A stretch of DNA of 48,786 nt from Micavibrio sp. UBA1664 (GTDB lineage: Bacteria > Pseudomonadota > Alphaproteobacteria > Micavibrionales > UBA1664). The translations under genes and the position numbers were made by a program. The notes under the pieces are model-generated. The model ran no database searches. It was not told the origin of the DNA and was given only the letters and a program-made list of their open reading frames with translations. How positions within the stretch are numbered: the stretch's first letter is position 1; every line of letters begins with the position of its first letter. The DNA is taken from the NCBI GenBank assembly GCA_002320485.1, contig DCKW01000050.1, positions 1 through 48,786 on the forward strand, in the 5' to 3' direction. This document shows, piece by piece, positions 32,690 to 41,722 of this stretch.

Positions 32690-33297
32690 TGCTTACCCTT
32701 GGTGCCATCCAATATGAAATCGGCGGCAAAACTATATTGAATGATGTGTCTTTGTCGTTGGGGGGAAATGATCGCCTTCTCATTCATGGACCGTCAGGAT
32801 GCGGGAAATCGACGCTCATGCATATTATGGCGGGTTTATTAAAACCCACATCAGGAACAGTTGCTTTCAAAGGTCAGGAATATGGCGATTTGACAGGTGT
32901 GCAACTTGATACATTACGTGGCAATAACTTCGGTTTCGTATTTCAAAAAATGCACCTTATCAGCCATTTAACGGCCCGGCAGAACATTGCGCTTGCCGGG
33001 TCTCCGGACAGGGAGATTGCTCAAGATCTCGGCATTGTCAATCTTATGCACCAAAGGACATCATCTTTAAGTGTGGGGGAAAGTCAGCGTGTGGCGATTG
33101 CACGTGCGGTTGCCAATAATCCCTCCATTATTTTTGCCGATGAGCCGACCTCCGCACTTGATGCATATAATGCCGATAAGGTCATGACCATGCTTTTTGC
33201 CCAAGCTGAAAAACATGGCAGCGCCCTTGTGGTGACCAGCCATGATGAGCGCATTCAGGCTCGCTTTGATAATACATTGGGCCTAAATCATGAATAA
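32689..33297 (+). CDS. ABC transporter ATPase (LolD/MacB-type)
   Basis: The 202-residue protein carries Walker A GPSGCGKST, signature LSVGESQRV (a variant of LSGGQ), Walker B IIFADEPTSALD and the H-loop in TSHDE. The short, LolD-like size fits partners of the FtsX/MacB permease class. The gene starts within the stop of the fusion gene (TGATG) and overlaps the permease by 8 bases, so the set is translated as a unit. Confidence 0.88.
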   Translation: MLTLGAIQYEIGGKTILNDVSLSLGGNDRLLIHGPSGCGKSTLMHIMAGLLKPTSGTVAFKGQEYGDLTGVQLDTLRGNNFGFVFQKMHLISHLTARQNIALAGSPDREIAQDLGIVNLMHQRTSSLSVGESQRVAIARAVANNPSIIFADEPTSALDAYNADKVMTMLFAQAEKHGSALVVTSHDERIQARFDNTLGLNHE

Positions 33298-34528
33298 TTT
33301 CACCTATATACTCTCGTCCCTTAAAAGCCGTTTATTGGGAAGCATCTTGACCGTGCTGCTTACGGCCTTTGGTGTCGCAATGGTGTTGAGCGTTCTCCTT
33401 TTCAGCCACCATGTTCAAACACGTATGAACAAAGATTCGCAGAATGTTGATCTTGTTATCGGTGCGAAGGGCAGCCCCCTGCAAATCATTCTGTCATCCG
33501 TTTACCATATCGATATTCCAACCGGTAATATCCCATGGGATGATGCCCAACAGTGGATGAGCCATCCGCAAATAAAAACGGCAATCCCGCTTGCATTAGG
33601 TGATAATTGGAAGGGATATCGCATTGTCGGCACCACGCCCGATTATCTCACCTTCTATCAGGCATCTCTTAAAAAAGGTGAAATTTGGGATCATGCTTTC
33701 GAGGCCGTTATCGGTTCAAATATTGATCTAGATATAGGTGATGAGTTCATCGGCGCGCATGGATTGATGGATGGCGGGCATGTACATGACAATGAAAATT
33801 ACAAAATTGTCGGACAGCTTGATAAAACGGGCACTGTTTTGGACCGATTGATTTTAACATCCCTCGATAGCGTTTTAAAAATTCATGGGCTGGAAGGGGT
33901 TGAGGACGGGCACAGCCACGATCATAACGATCATCATTACCATCACCACGCGCATGGAGAGGAGCATGACCATCATCATGAGACCGCAGGCGAACCCGAA
34001 ATTACCGCTCTCCTCCTCCAAAAAAAAACGCCGCGTGCCAATATGCAACTACCCTATTTGATTAATCAGGATGGAGCATTACAGGCGGCCAACCCTGCCA
34101 TGGAAATGGCACGTCTGACCTCGATGCTGGGCGTAGGCACAAAAACCTTAACGGCACTATCGACACTTCTTATGATCATTGCCTGTTTCAGCATATTTGC
34201 CGGAATTGCCGGCACATTGGAAAACAGAAAAACCGATCTTGCGGTGTTACGGGCACTAGGATATTCCCGCGCTCGAATATTCAGCATTATCGCGGGGGAG
34301 GGTCTTACACTTGTGTTCATAGGGGCCGTTACAGGTGGATTATTATCCGTCATCGGCTTTACTTTCCTGATAAAAACGATGCCGTCTTTATCGGCCAGCG
34401 GCGCAACATACCAGATTATACCCGAAATGCTGTATGTCTATGGTGGGGCACTGCTGGCAGGGGTAATTGCCGCAATCATTCCGGCTTATCGTGCTGCAAA
34501 AGTTGATGTTGCACGTCAACTCGCCTAA
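33290..34528 (+). CDS. FtsX/MacB-type ABC permease with histidine-rich loop
   Basis: The 412-residue permease has one N-terminal membrane helix, a large periplasmic part, and three C-terminal helices, the FtsX/MacB plan. In the periplasmic part, near residues 204-232, there is a run dominated by His and Asp (HSHDHNDHHYHHHAHGEEHDHHHE), a metal-capture loop typical of zinc-related transporters. Pseudomonas aeruginosa PA4063-PA4066 is a known Zur-regulated ABC system with this layout plus a DUF3299 protein. The most likely cargo is a metal or metal-chelate; direction of transport is unknown. Confidence 0.82.
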   Translation: MNNFTYILSSLKSRLLGSILTVLLTAFGVAMVLSVLLFSHHVQTRMNKDSQNVDLVIGAKGSPLQIILSSVYHIDIPTGNIPWDDAQQWMSHPQIKTAIPLALGDNWKGYRIVGTTPDYLTFYQASLKKGEIWDHAFEAVIGSNIDLDIGDEFIGAHGLMDGGHVHDNENYKIVGQLDKTGTVLDRLILTSLDSVLKIHGLEGVEDGHSHDHNDHHYHHHAHGEEHDHHHETAGEPEITALLLQKKTPRANMQLPYLINQDGALQAANPAMEMARLTSMLGVGTKTLTALSTLLMIIACFSIFAGIAGTLENRKTDLAVLRALGYSRARIFSIIAGEGLTLVFIGAVTGGLLSVIGFTFLIKTMPSLSASGATYQIIPEMLYVYGGALLAGVIAAIIPAYRAAKVDVARQLA

Positions 34529-34531
34529 ATT

Positions 34532-35062
34532 ATGGATATGATAAAGATTCTACTCCTTGCCGTCGTTTTGGTTACATCCTCCCCTGCCCTTGCATTGGAG
34601 GAGGAACCACCATATTCGACGCAAACACTCACAGATGAGGAAATTGTCGGACAAATCCAAAATTTCACCTCGACACCCGAGGGAGGCGTTGATTGGAAGC
34701 TTTTTTCAGAAACCGAAGACGTGCCGTACAAGGTGGAGAGAGAGGGGCAAGAATGGGAGGGTGTGAAGCCAAAATTTTCCGCTGCTTTAGAAAATCTGGA
34801 TGGGAAAACAATCAAGATGAGCGGATATATGTTTCCTCTGGACCAAACGGCTAAACAATCGCAATTCCTGTTCGGGCCGTTTCCTTTAAGCTGCCCTTAT
34901 CATTATCACGCGCCGAACAGCCTGATTATCGAGGTTCATACTGACAAGCCGATATCGTTCAGTTACGAACCGATTACTCTACAGGGGACATTGGAATTGG
35001 TCCCCGAAGATTACGAATATAATACATTTTATAAATTACAAAGCGCCCGGATAGTTAAGTAA
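34532..35062 (+). CDS. DUF3299 periplasmic protein
   Basis: The 176-residue product has a signal peptide (cleavage after ALA, about residue 22) and the DUF3299 core: a MSGYMFPLDQ stretch, then FLFGPFPLSCPYHYHAPN with the Cys and His cluster that may bind metal, then a beta-strand tail. It starts 3 bases after the permease. In the P. aeruginosa PA4063-PA4066 system the same protein type accompanies the ABC genes. Some homologues have CPFC in place of CPYH; here only one cysteine remains with two histidines. Confidence 0.8.
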   Translation: MDMIKILLLAVVLVTSSPALALEEEPPYSTQTLTDEEIVGQIQNFTSTPEGGVDWKLFSETEDVPYKVEREGQEWEGVKPKFSAALENLDGKTIKMSGYMFPLDQTAKQSQFLFGPFPLSCPYHYHAPNSLIIEVHTDKPISFSYEPITLQGTLELVPEDYEYNTFYKLQSARIVK

Positions 35063-35120
35063 TATTCATACATCATCGGGTATTTTATACGCCATAATTA
35101 TAAAAAATTCAGAAGAGAAA

Positions 35121-35195
35121 TGGTGCCGGCAGCAAGATTCGAACTCGCGACCTTTCGATTACAAATCGACTGCACTACCACTGTGCTATGCCGGC
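35121..35195 (-). tRNA. tRNA-Thr (anticodon UGU)
   Basis: On the minus strand the sequence folds as a cloverleaf: acceptor GCCGGCA/TGCCGGC, D stem GCAC/GTGC, anticodon loop TTTGTAA with anticodon TGT, T stem GCGAG/CTTGC and encoded CCA. The anticodon stem has one mismatched terminal pair (G27-A43). It reads ACA. Confidence 0.93.
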
Positions 35196-35334
35196 GTTTA
35201 ATGTCGTTTTGACGAGACATCTTATAATCGATAACGTTTTCCTTTGTCAAACCCTATTCGACTTTGTTATACAATTTTATTAAAGTATAAAAAAATTAAT
35301 AAACATTGAAGCATTTAAAGGGTAGTATAAATAT

Positions 35335-36591
35335 ATGTCTGGTGGCGGTGGCGGTGACAGTAATGACGGTTTATGGATGTTGTTTTTCATCTTCGCCTTT
35401 TTAGGCGGGGCTCTGTTTGCCATCTGGTTTTTCTTTACCCCGCAGGTTTTGCAAGGATATTTATGGTTGCGGCAGGGTGAGATGGCACTCGCATCACTAT
35501 GGACCGACAATGATTACACGGTCGAGGTTATAACGCCGCGCGGTGTCCAGCCGATGACCTTTGCCGAGGCAAGAAATCTAGTCAACACTGCAACACCCGA
35601 TCAATTGGAAAACCACCCGAATTTATTAAATATTATGCATGCCACGTCTTTGGCGGCGATGAAACCTATGCGCTATTTTTTCGGGCCCTTGTTTCTTTTA
35701 ATGGGGATTTATGCGTTGTTTTACGGCCCGACCAGCCATAACCGCAGAAAATACAATTTGCAAAGCCTGATTCAAGCACAAGCGCAAAGCTTTCCGGCCA
35801 TTGCCCCTATTGTTAATTTCAATCCCTTGACCGATACGAAGCACAGACCGCCTGGAGCCCTTGTTCCTGCCCAACTTCCTTTGTTTGCGGAGGCATTAAG
35901 CCCGGAGGAATGGGCGGCCTTTCATAAAATTCCTATGCCGGACGGTAAAGTTGATCGGGATGCAGCCGACGAAGCCTTTGCTTTGCAACTAGGTGAAAAA
36001 TGGCGCGGGCCACAAAAATTAAAACCATATATGCAGGTGCTTTTGGCGGCCTTTGCCCTAAAAGCCGCACGAAAAAGACTGGAATCCGATCAAATGATGG
36101 GGCAATTGGCCCAATGCTGGAGCCATAATGGCGGATTGAAACTCGACGGCTCCCTCGTTTCAAAAGCACGAAAAATTCTTAAAAACAAGGATATTAGCGG
36201 TGAAACCCTGTCACGATGTAATCATCATGCCTACGTAACAACGGCTCTTCTCGGTGCGCTGGACCTTGCGCGATCCGAGGGCGGCGTTCTGGCGCCGGCG
36301 CAGTTTTTATGGCTGCGCGGACAGGACAGAACATTGTGGTATCCTCTTAATAACCTCGGCCGTCAATCATTTCATGCCGAAGCCATGGGGGCCATGAGCC
36401 ATTATCGGGCGGAAAAACAAGTACAGCGCCCTATTCCGAAACCGATGTTAAATGATGCATATGATGTTATTTCCGCTTATCTTGAAGATAACAAAAAATC
36501 CATGCCGATCCCGCAGGTGGATTTCAGCATGATTAAAAATAAATCCGCGCCGAAGAAAAACAAAGGCGTTATGAAACCCGCAGGGACATAA
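35335..36591 (+). CDS. icmP: DotM/IcmP-like type IVB secretion coupling protein
   Basis: The 418-residue protein has two N-terminal membrane helices (about 12-35 and 110-130), then a cytoplasmic domain with the IcmP features: FLWLRGQDRTLWYPLNNLGRQ, HHAYVTTALLGAL and a terminal helix with PIPKPMLNDA. IcmP/DotM binds effectors in the Dot/Icm coupling complex of Legionella. The N-terminal glycine-rich stretch is unusual. It is encoded beside the DotL-like gene, but no other Dot/Icm component is in the window. The Lys-rich C-terminal tail (KNKSAPKKNKG) is an addition. Confidence 0.82.
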   Translation: MSGGGGGDSNDGLWMLFFIFAFLGGALFAIWFFFTPQVLQGYLWLRQGEMALASLWTDNDYTVEVITPRGVQPMTFAEARNLVNTATPDQLENHPNLLNIMHATSLAAMKPMRYFFGPLFLLMGIYALFYGPTSHNRRKYNLQSLIQAQAQSFPAIAPIVNFNPLTDTKHRPPGALVPAQLPLFAEALSPEEWAAFHKIPMPDGKVDRDAADEAFALQLGEKWRGPQKLKPYMQVLLAAFALKAARKRLESDQMMGQLAQCWSHNGGLKLDGSLVSKARKILKNKDISGETLSRCNHHAYVTTALLGALDLARSEGGVLAPAQFLWLRGQDRTLWYPLNNLGRQSFHAEAMGAMSHYRAEKQVQRPIPKPMLNDAYDVISAYLEDNKKSMPIPQVDFSMIKNKSAPKKNKGVMKPAGT

Positions 36592-36624
36592 AACAAATAA
36601 AACCAAACAGAAGAAGTAGGACTT

Positions 36625-37164
36625 ATGACATTTTGTAACGCAAATAAACCTAAAGCACAATTATCGGGAAACAATCTGGTTTTATCCCTTCCTGATGCCA
36701 TGACCCCTGTGGTGTGGATGATCGACACAAAAACAAGCGGCAGCTTTTTCGTGCGGATAGAGGAAGATGCAAACGGTCTTTTTATCCTTCAAAAAATTGA
36801 AGGGACGGGAAAAGAAATTAAAATAGAGGATATTGCCTACTACAAGAACAAGTATTCAGCCACACAAGCCATGAATAAAATCGGTAGAGTGCTCGACAGT
36901 GCCGACCGTCAACCGTCTGCAAAAGGGAAAATTTTTGCAACGGTTTTAATAACAACGATATTCTTGGTTTTATTGGCCTTGGCGGGACTATATGCGCTTG
37001 GAAAAGGGTGGATCAATCCGGGCCAACCTCTGACTGCACCGCAAAATACGGCGCAGCAAAGTGCACCGCCGCCTGTTATCGGAAATACACCTGACGCGGT
37101 TGGTGTCCCGTTATCCGCCGATGAGTATATGAATCAAAACAATTCAGGCGCTTTACCGTTTTAA
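36625..37164 (+). CDS. Unknown single-pass membrane protein between DotM and DotL genes
   Basis: The 179-residue protein has a soluble N-terminal part (about 1-105, no recognised domain), one membrane helix (about 115-137) and a Pro/Gln/Ala-rich periplasmic tail. It starts 33 bases after icmP and ends 12 bases before icmO, so it belongs to the same operon. Because it is sandwiched between the two coupling proteins, it may be a subunit of the complex, perhaps a structural equivalent of an accessory Dot protein. I do not recognise its family. Confidence 0.7.
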   Translation: MTFCNANKPKAQLSGNNLVLSLPDAMTPVVWMIDTKTSGSFFVRIEEDANGLFILQKIEGTGKEIKIEDIAYYKNKYSATQAMNKIGRVLDSADRQPSAKGKIFATVLITTIFLVLLALAGLYALGKGWINPGQPLTAPQNTAQQSAPPPVIGNTPDAVGVPLSADEYMNQNNSGALPF

Positions 37165-37176
37165 GGGATAAAATTT

Positions 37177-39585
37177 ATGGCATTGGACGAAAGTAAATAT
37201 AGTTACGGTGTTGACCATTGGTTGCGCGATACGCGTCCTTTGGGCAAAAGACTGAAAGACTGGTTTAAAAAATCAGACAATGCCATGGTCTTTATCTATA
37301 TGCTGGGATTTGCAGGAATATTCATGCAACAAAGCATTCCGTTTCTGGATATTCTTTTCTTTATTGCCTGCCTTTATTTTATTTGGCTGAAAACCCGTGA
37401 TCGCCATTTAACGCACAAGCTGCCGGCGTGGAGCAAATACAAAAAAGATTCTAAAAATGTGGGCGGAGGCCGTAGCGGCAAACCGGAGGGTATTCTTTAT
37501 CTCGGGAACACCTCAGATAACGGTGGCGAGGAAATATGGTTTACCAACAATGATATCCGAACTCACTTTCTCTATCTCGGAACGACGGGATCGGGGAAAA
37601 CGGAAGGTTTGAAATCTCTGGTTACCAATGCGTTGACATGGGGATCGGGATTTGTCTATATCGACGGTAAAGCCGACACCGATCTATGGTCTTCCTTGTC
37701 ATCATTGTGCCGCCGTTTCGGACGTGATGACGACTTGCTCGTCCTCAATTATATGACCGGAAACTCCGACGAACGGGCGCCGTCCAACTCCCTTAATCCT
37801 TTCTCCAGCGGATCAGCCTCATACCTGACCAACATGCTTGTATCCCTAATGCCCGAGGCCGGCGGTGATAACGCGATGTGGAAGGAACGCGCGGTATCAT
37901 TGCTTAGCTCTGTTATGCCCGCTCTTACATGGTTGCGCGATCATATGGATGTACCTCTCTCCATTACGACCGTTCGACAATCATTGGGTTTTGCTGAAAT
38001 TATCAAATTGTCACGCAACGAGGCATTACCTGAAAAATTGAGACTGGCGGTTGTGGATTATTTAAAAGAATTGCCCGGCTATGTCGATGCCGCCTTTGAT
38101 GATGAAGGTAAGGAAAAACCGGTCGGCCCCGATGTCCCGCAAAGTGATGCTCAAGTTCCGATGCAACAGCACGGCTATTTGACCATGCAATTTACCCGTT
38201 CCCTGCAATCACTGGGCAGTGATTACGGTTATATTTTTGACGTGGAAAATGCTGATATCGATATGGTGGATGTTGTTTTGAACCGCCGTATTCTAGTTGT
38301 TCTTATCCCCGCCTTGGAAAAATCGGGCGACGAAACCGCCAACTTGGGTAAAATTATTTCCGCCACCCTAAAAGGGATGATGGGAACGACATTGGGGGCA
38401 AAGGTCGAAGGAGAAACCTCCAAAGTTATTGAAAACAAACCGACAAACTCCTCCACGCCGTTCATGACGGTTTTCGACGAGGTCGGATATTATGTAACCG
38501 ACGGGATGGCCGTTATGGCGGCGCAGGCACGATCGCTCGGTTTCTCGCTTGTTTATGCCGCACAGGATCTGGCAGCGCTGGAAAAGCGCGTCAAGGAGGA
38601 AGCGCGTTCTATCACAGCCAACTGTAACATCAAGATATTTGGTAAGCTGTCCGATCCGGGCACCACAAAAAAATTCTTTGAGGATACGCTTGGGAAAGCA
38701 TTAGCAACGCAAGTAGCCGGTTATCAATTAAATCCGGGGTCTATAACGGGGGCATTTGAAACACAAACGTCTGCCAGCATTACTTTTGTTGATAAAATTG
38801 ATTATGGCTCCGCTCAAGAATTCAAGGAAGGGCAGGCTGCGCTTGCCTATTCCAATATTGTCGATGAAATAAAAGTATTCTATTGCAGTCCGGGCACGGC
38901 CAAGGCCATGCGCGTTCAAAAATTACTAGGATTTCATAAGGCCGATGATTATGTGATGCGCAATTTGAAAAACATTGCCGCTTTACGCGACCGTCTGGTT
39001 CATAAAACGTGGACGGCACATAAGGCAGATGTCCGCGCCGATGCGGAACCTGAATTGGATATTATTATCAGCGGTATAAAAGATGCGCAAACCCGGGGCT
39101 TGTCGGCCATTGAACTCGGCGCAATGGGTTTAGCGTCCTTATATGCAAATGAAAATTCCCATGTGGCTACACCGAATGAGGGAACCGCTACTGCCGAGCC
39201 GCTGGTTGCAGAAAAAAAGGCGGCGGATGAGATGTCGTGGGCTGATATTATGGGCGACGACGACACTACTGACGTCCAAGACGAGGACGATGAAACAGAA
39301 GCAGACAAAACCTCATCTTCCGGTGGCGTTAGCCCTGCTGTTGCCCGTGAAGACTATTCTGTTGAGGATGCAATTGCGCAAAAAGCGGAAAACGGCCTGA
39401 CAATGTTACCTGAAAATTTGAGCGACGAAGTCAAGGAAATTTTAAAATCAGCCGCCGACACATTAACCGCCGGACTGTTCAATCCACCGACATTGGAACA
39501 ATATGCTCAAGGCGGAGAAGGCGACAGCAAAGGCCTCAAGGCAAAAACGGTTACACCGGGGCAACAACCGGGTCGCAGAGGGTAA
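37177..39585 (+). CDS. icmO: DotL/IcmO-like type IV coupling ATPase
   Basis: The 802-residue protein has two N-terminal membrane helices (about 38-70) and the VirD4/TraD-like ATPase fold. Walker A is LGTTGSGKTEG (about 132-142), Walker B is FMTVFDEVGYY, and ANCNIKIFGKLSDP near the C-terminal part of the fold is typical of DotL/IcmO. The C-terminal 200 residues are acidic and disordered, as in DotL, where this tail binds adaptor proteins. The full secretion apparatus is not seen here, so it must be encoded elsewhere or be absent. Confidence 0.85.
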   Translation: MALDESKYSYGVDHWLRDTRPLGKRLKDWFKKSDNAMVFIYMLGFAGIFMQQSIPFLDILFFIACLYFIWLKTRDRHLTHKLPAWSKYKKDSKNVGGGRSGKPEGILYLGNTSDNGGEEIWFTNNDIRTHFLYLGTTGSGKTEGLKSLVTNALTWGSGFVYIDGKADTDLWSSLSSLCRRFGRDDDLLVLNYMTGNSDERAPSNSLNPFSSGSASYLTNMLVSLMPEAGGDNAMWKERAVSLLSSVMPALTWLRDHMDVPLSITTVRQSLGFAEIIKLSRNEALPEKLRLAVVDYLKELPGYVDAAFDDEGKEKPVGPDVPQSDAQVPMQQHGYLTMQFTRSLQSLGSDYGYIFDVENADIDMVDVVLNRRILVVLIPALEKSGDETANLGKIISATLKGMMGTTLGAKVEGETSKVIENKPTNSSTPFMTVFDEVGYYVTDGMAVMAAQARSLGFSLVYAAQDLAALEKRVKEEARSITANCNIKIFGKLSDPGTTKKFFEDTLGKALATQVAGYQLNPGSITGAFETQTSASITFVDKIDYGSAQEFKEGQAALAYSNIVDEIKVFYCSPGTAKAMRVQKLLGFHKADDYVMRNLKNIAALRDRLVHKTWTAHKADVRADAEPELDIIISGIKDAQTRGLSAIELGAMGLASLYANENSHVATPNEGTATAEPLVAEKKAADEMSWADIMGDDDTTDVQDEDDETEADKTSSSGGVSPAVAREDYSVEDAIAQKAENGLTMLPENLSDEVKEILKSAADTLTAGLFNPPTLEQYAQGGEGDSKGLKAKTVTPGQQPGRRG

Positions 39586-39588
39586 TCC

Positions 39589-40161
39589 ATGATAAAATTG
39601 ATTTTTCTGGCCGGGAGTATCCGCAAACATTCCTACAACCGGAGACTGGCACAGTTAGCATGCCGCATAGCAACGGATAAGGGCGCTGAAGCAGAATTTA
39701 TCGAATTGGCTGACTATGACATGCCGTTATTCAACGAAGACCTAGAACACGAACAGGGACTGCCTGAAACGGCGCGGCTTTTGAAATCAAAATTTGAACA
39801 ATGTGACGGGTTTTTTATCGCCTCTCCCGAATATAACAGTTCGATCACCCCTCTTTTAAAAAATACAATCGACTGGATTTCCCGTAAGGAAAGTGATACC
39901 GAAAAACCGCTGTCCGCTTTCAAAGGGAAAGTGGCGGCATTGGGCAGCGCTTCCCCCGGTGCATTGGGCGGTCTACGCGCCCTTGTTGTTGTTCGTATGC
40001 TTTTGGGCAATATCGGCGTGCATGTGTGTCCGACACAAGTGGCCATTAGTAACGCTGCAGATGCCTTTAACGAAAACGGGGTGATCGTTTCAGGTCACCT
40101 TAAATTGTTGGATGCGACAATCGACGAATTAATTGCCACTACCAAGGCACATAATGCCTGA
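39589..40161 (+). CDS. NADPH-dependent FMN reductase
   Basis: The 190-residue flavodoxin-fold protein shows the family's phosphate loop GSIRKHSYNRRL and the flavin loop SPEYNSSITPLLKN. It reduces FMN, quinones or chromate-like acceptors using NAD(P)H; the natural substrate is unclear. It starts 3 bases after the icmO stop and its stop overlaps the mutM start by 8 bases, so these three are likely in one transcript. Confidence 0.88.
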   Translation: MIKLIFLAGSIRKHSYNRRLAQLACRIATDKGAEAEFIELADYDMPLFNEDLEHEQGLPETARLLKSKFEQCDGFFIASPEYNSSITPLLKNTIDWISRKESDTEKPLSAFKGKVAALGSASPGALGGLRALVVVRMLLGNIGVHVCPTQVAISNAADAFNENGVIVSGHLKLLDATIDELIATTKAHNA

Positions 40162-40969
40162 ATTACCCGAGGTGGAAACCGTTAAACGCGGGCTTGAACC
40201 TGTTTTAAAACATGCTGTTATCCGCCGCCTGACACTTCACCGGCCTGATTTAAGAATTCCCTTCCCCGAACGTTTGAGCGAGCGATTAGAGGGTCGGTGT
40301 TGTTTAGGCTTACGCCGACGTGGGAAATACATATGGGCGGATTTTAATAACGGTGAAACGCTTGTCATTCATTTAGGCATGAGCGGAAGCTTTACTATCA
40401 ACCCTCACAAATCACGTCCGCACGATCATCTTGTCATTGAAACAGAAAATGGCGATAAAATCGTTTACAATGATCCGCGCCGGTTCGGGATGTTTTTCAT
40501 CGTAACAACAGGTCAGGAAGCCGCGCATTCCGCCTTTGCACGCATGGGACCCGAACCTTTGGGCAATGAATTCAACGCCCCATCCTTATTGCACGCGTTA
40601 AAAAATCGCCATACGCCCGTTAAAGTCGCCCTTCTGGATCAATCTGTTGTGGCCGGCATCGGCAATATATATGCGTGCGAGGCCCTTTATATGGCCGGCA
40701 TAAGCCCTTTAACAAAAAGCAGCGCTATCACGGTTGAGCAAGCAAACACACTTGTCACGGCAATAAGAGAGGTTTTAAATCTCGCCATTGCCTCAGGCGG
40801 GTCCTCATTACGTGACCATATTCAAACAGACGGAACGATGGGATATTTTCAGCATTCCTTTAAAGTCTATGGCAGGGCCGGAGAAACATGCGGGGAAACA
40901 GGAGATATAATTCAAAAAATAATACAAGCTGGCCGATCAACGTTTTACTGTCCGGCTAAACAACGATAA
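40154..40969 (+). CDS. mutM: Formamidopyrimidine-DNA glycosylase with degenerate zinc finger
   Basis: The 271-residue enzyme excises oxidised purines. It has the N-terminal PELPEV (catalytic Pro and Glu after Met removal), the lysine in RRGKYI, and VVAGIGNIYACE. The C-terminal zinc finger normally reads C-x2-C ... C-x2-C, but here the second and fourth cysteines are replaced: CGET and CPAK. GGRST-like GRSTFYC is still present. Substitutions this large cannot be single-base errors, so the finger is truly degenerate. The start is ATG 40154, since the Met must directly precede PELPEV; an upstream frame adds residues and is rejected. It overlaps the FMN reductase gene by 8 bases. Confidence 0.92.
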   Translation: MPELPEVETVKRGLEPVLKHAVIRRLTLHRPDLRIPFPERLSERLEGRCCLGLRRRGKYIWADFNNGETLVIHLGMSGSFTINPHKSRPHDHLVIETENGDKIVYNDPRRFGMFFIVTTGQEAAHSAFARMGPEPLGNEFNAPSLLHALKNRHTPVKVALLDQSVVAGIGNIYACEALYMAGISPLTKSSAITVEQANTLVTAIREVLNLAIASGGSSLRDHIQTDGTMGYFQHSFKVYGRAGETCGETGDIIQKIIQAGRSTFYCPAKQR

Positions 40970-40979
40970 ACTGTCACGC

Positions 40980-41339
40980 ATGAAAATGTTTTTTTTAATT
41001 GTATGCCTCTTTATTTCCCTGCCTGCTATGGCCCAAAGCAATACGATCCCTTTTTTTGATAGTACACCGGTAATGCCTGGATTCCGGCAAATGCATGACA
41101 GCCTGATGGTCTTTGATAAGCCGGAAGGCAAAATTGCGGAAATTTCGTTGATTTGTGATATGCGTTGCCCATCGCCGCAACAGGTATCCGCCTTTTATCG
41201 TTATCATTTGGTGGCACTGGGCTGGAACATGACCTCTGCAAATAATTTTCATAAAGGAACACAACAATTATCTATCACATATTCCGATAGTGACGATACA
41301 ACGCCATCTGTTATTCTGACTTTTCATTCAAAGAGTTAG
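40980..41339 (+). CDS. Small secreted protein, unknown
   Basis: The 119-residue product has a signal peptide (cleavage after AMA, about residue 18) and two cysteines close together (ICDMRC, residues about 59-63) that could form a disulfide. I recognise no domain. It starts 10 bases after mutM and is likely cotranscribed. Confidence 0.6.
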   Translation: MKMFFLIVCLFISLPAMAQSNTIPFFDSTPVMPGFRQMHDSLMVFDKPEGKIAEISLICDMRCPSPQQVSAFYRYHLVALGWNMTSANNFHKGTQQLSITYSDSDDTTPSVILTFHSKS

Positions 41340-41382
41340 AAAACCGCAAGAAAAAATATTTTGAAATTTTATTGTGTTTTTC

Positions 41383-41411
41383 TTGACATGCGCCGCTCTT
41401 AGAGATACAAC
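41383..41411 (+). promoter_or_regulatory. Vegetative promoter for rpsT
   Basis: TTGACA (41383-41388) and TACAAC (41406-41411) are 17 bases apart, a strong housekeeping-sigma match, lying 38 bases before the rpsT ATG. Confidence 0.7.
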
Positions 41412-41449
41412 CACACAGTTATTTGAAGAAATGAAAGAGATTAAAACGA

Positions 41450-41722
41450 ATGGCTAATCATAAATCCGCAAAAACAAGAATTCGTCGTAACGAGCGTCGC
41501 GCCGTCATTAACGGTGAACGTATGTCCCGTATCCGTACGTATATTAAAAAAGTTGTGATGGCTATTGAATCAGGTGATGCCAAGGCTGCTGACGAGGCAT
41601 TGCGCGCGGCACAACCAGAACTGTTCCGTGGTGTGTCAAAAGGTATCATCAAAAAACAAACGGCCTCTCGTAAAATGTCCCGTTTGTCTGCCGGTGTTAA
41701 GGCGTTAAAAACAAAATCATAA
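41450..41722 (+). CDS. rpsT: 30S ribosomal protein S20
   Basis: The 90-residue basic protein begins MANHKSAKTRIRRNERR and ends with the helical AASRKMSRLSAGVKAL-type tail (here QTASRKMSRLSAGVKAL). It matches S20, which binds 16S rRNA in the 30S subunit. A strong TTGACA/TACAAC promoter lies upstream. The rpsT-dnaA order is common in alphaproteobacteria. Confidence 0.97.
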   Translation: MANHKSAKTRIRRNERRAVINGERMSRIRTYIKKVVMAIESGDAKAADEALRAAQPELFRGVSKGIIKKQTASRKMSRLSAGVKALKTKS

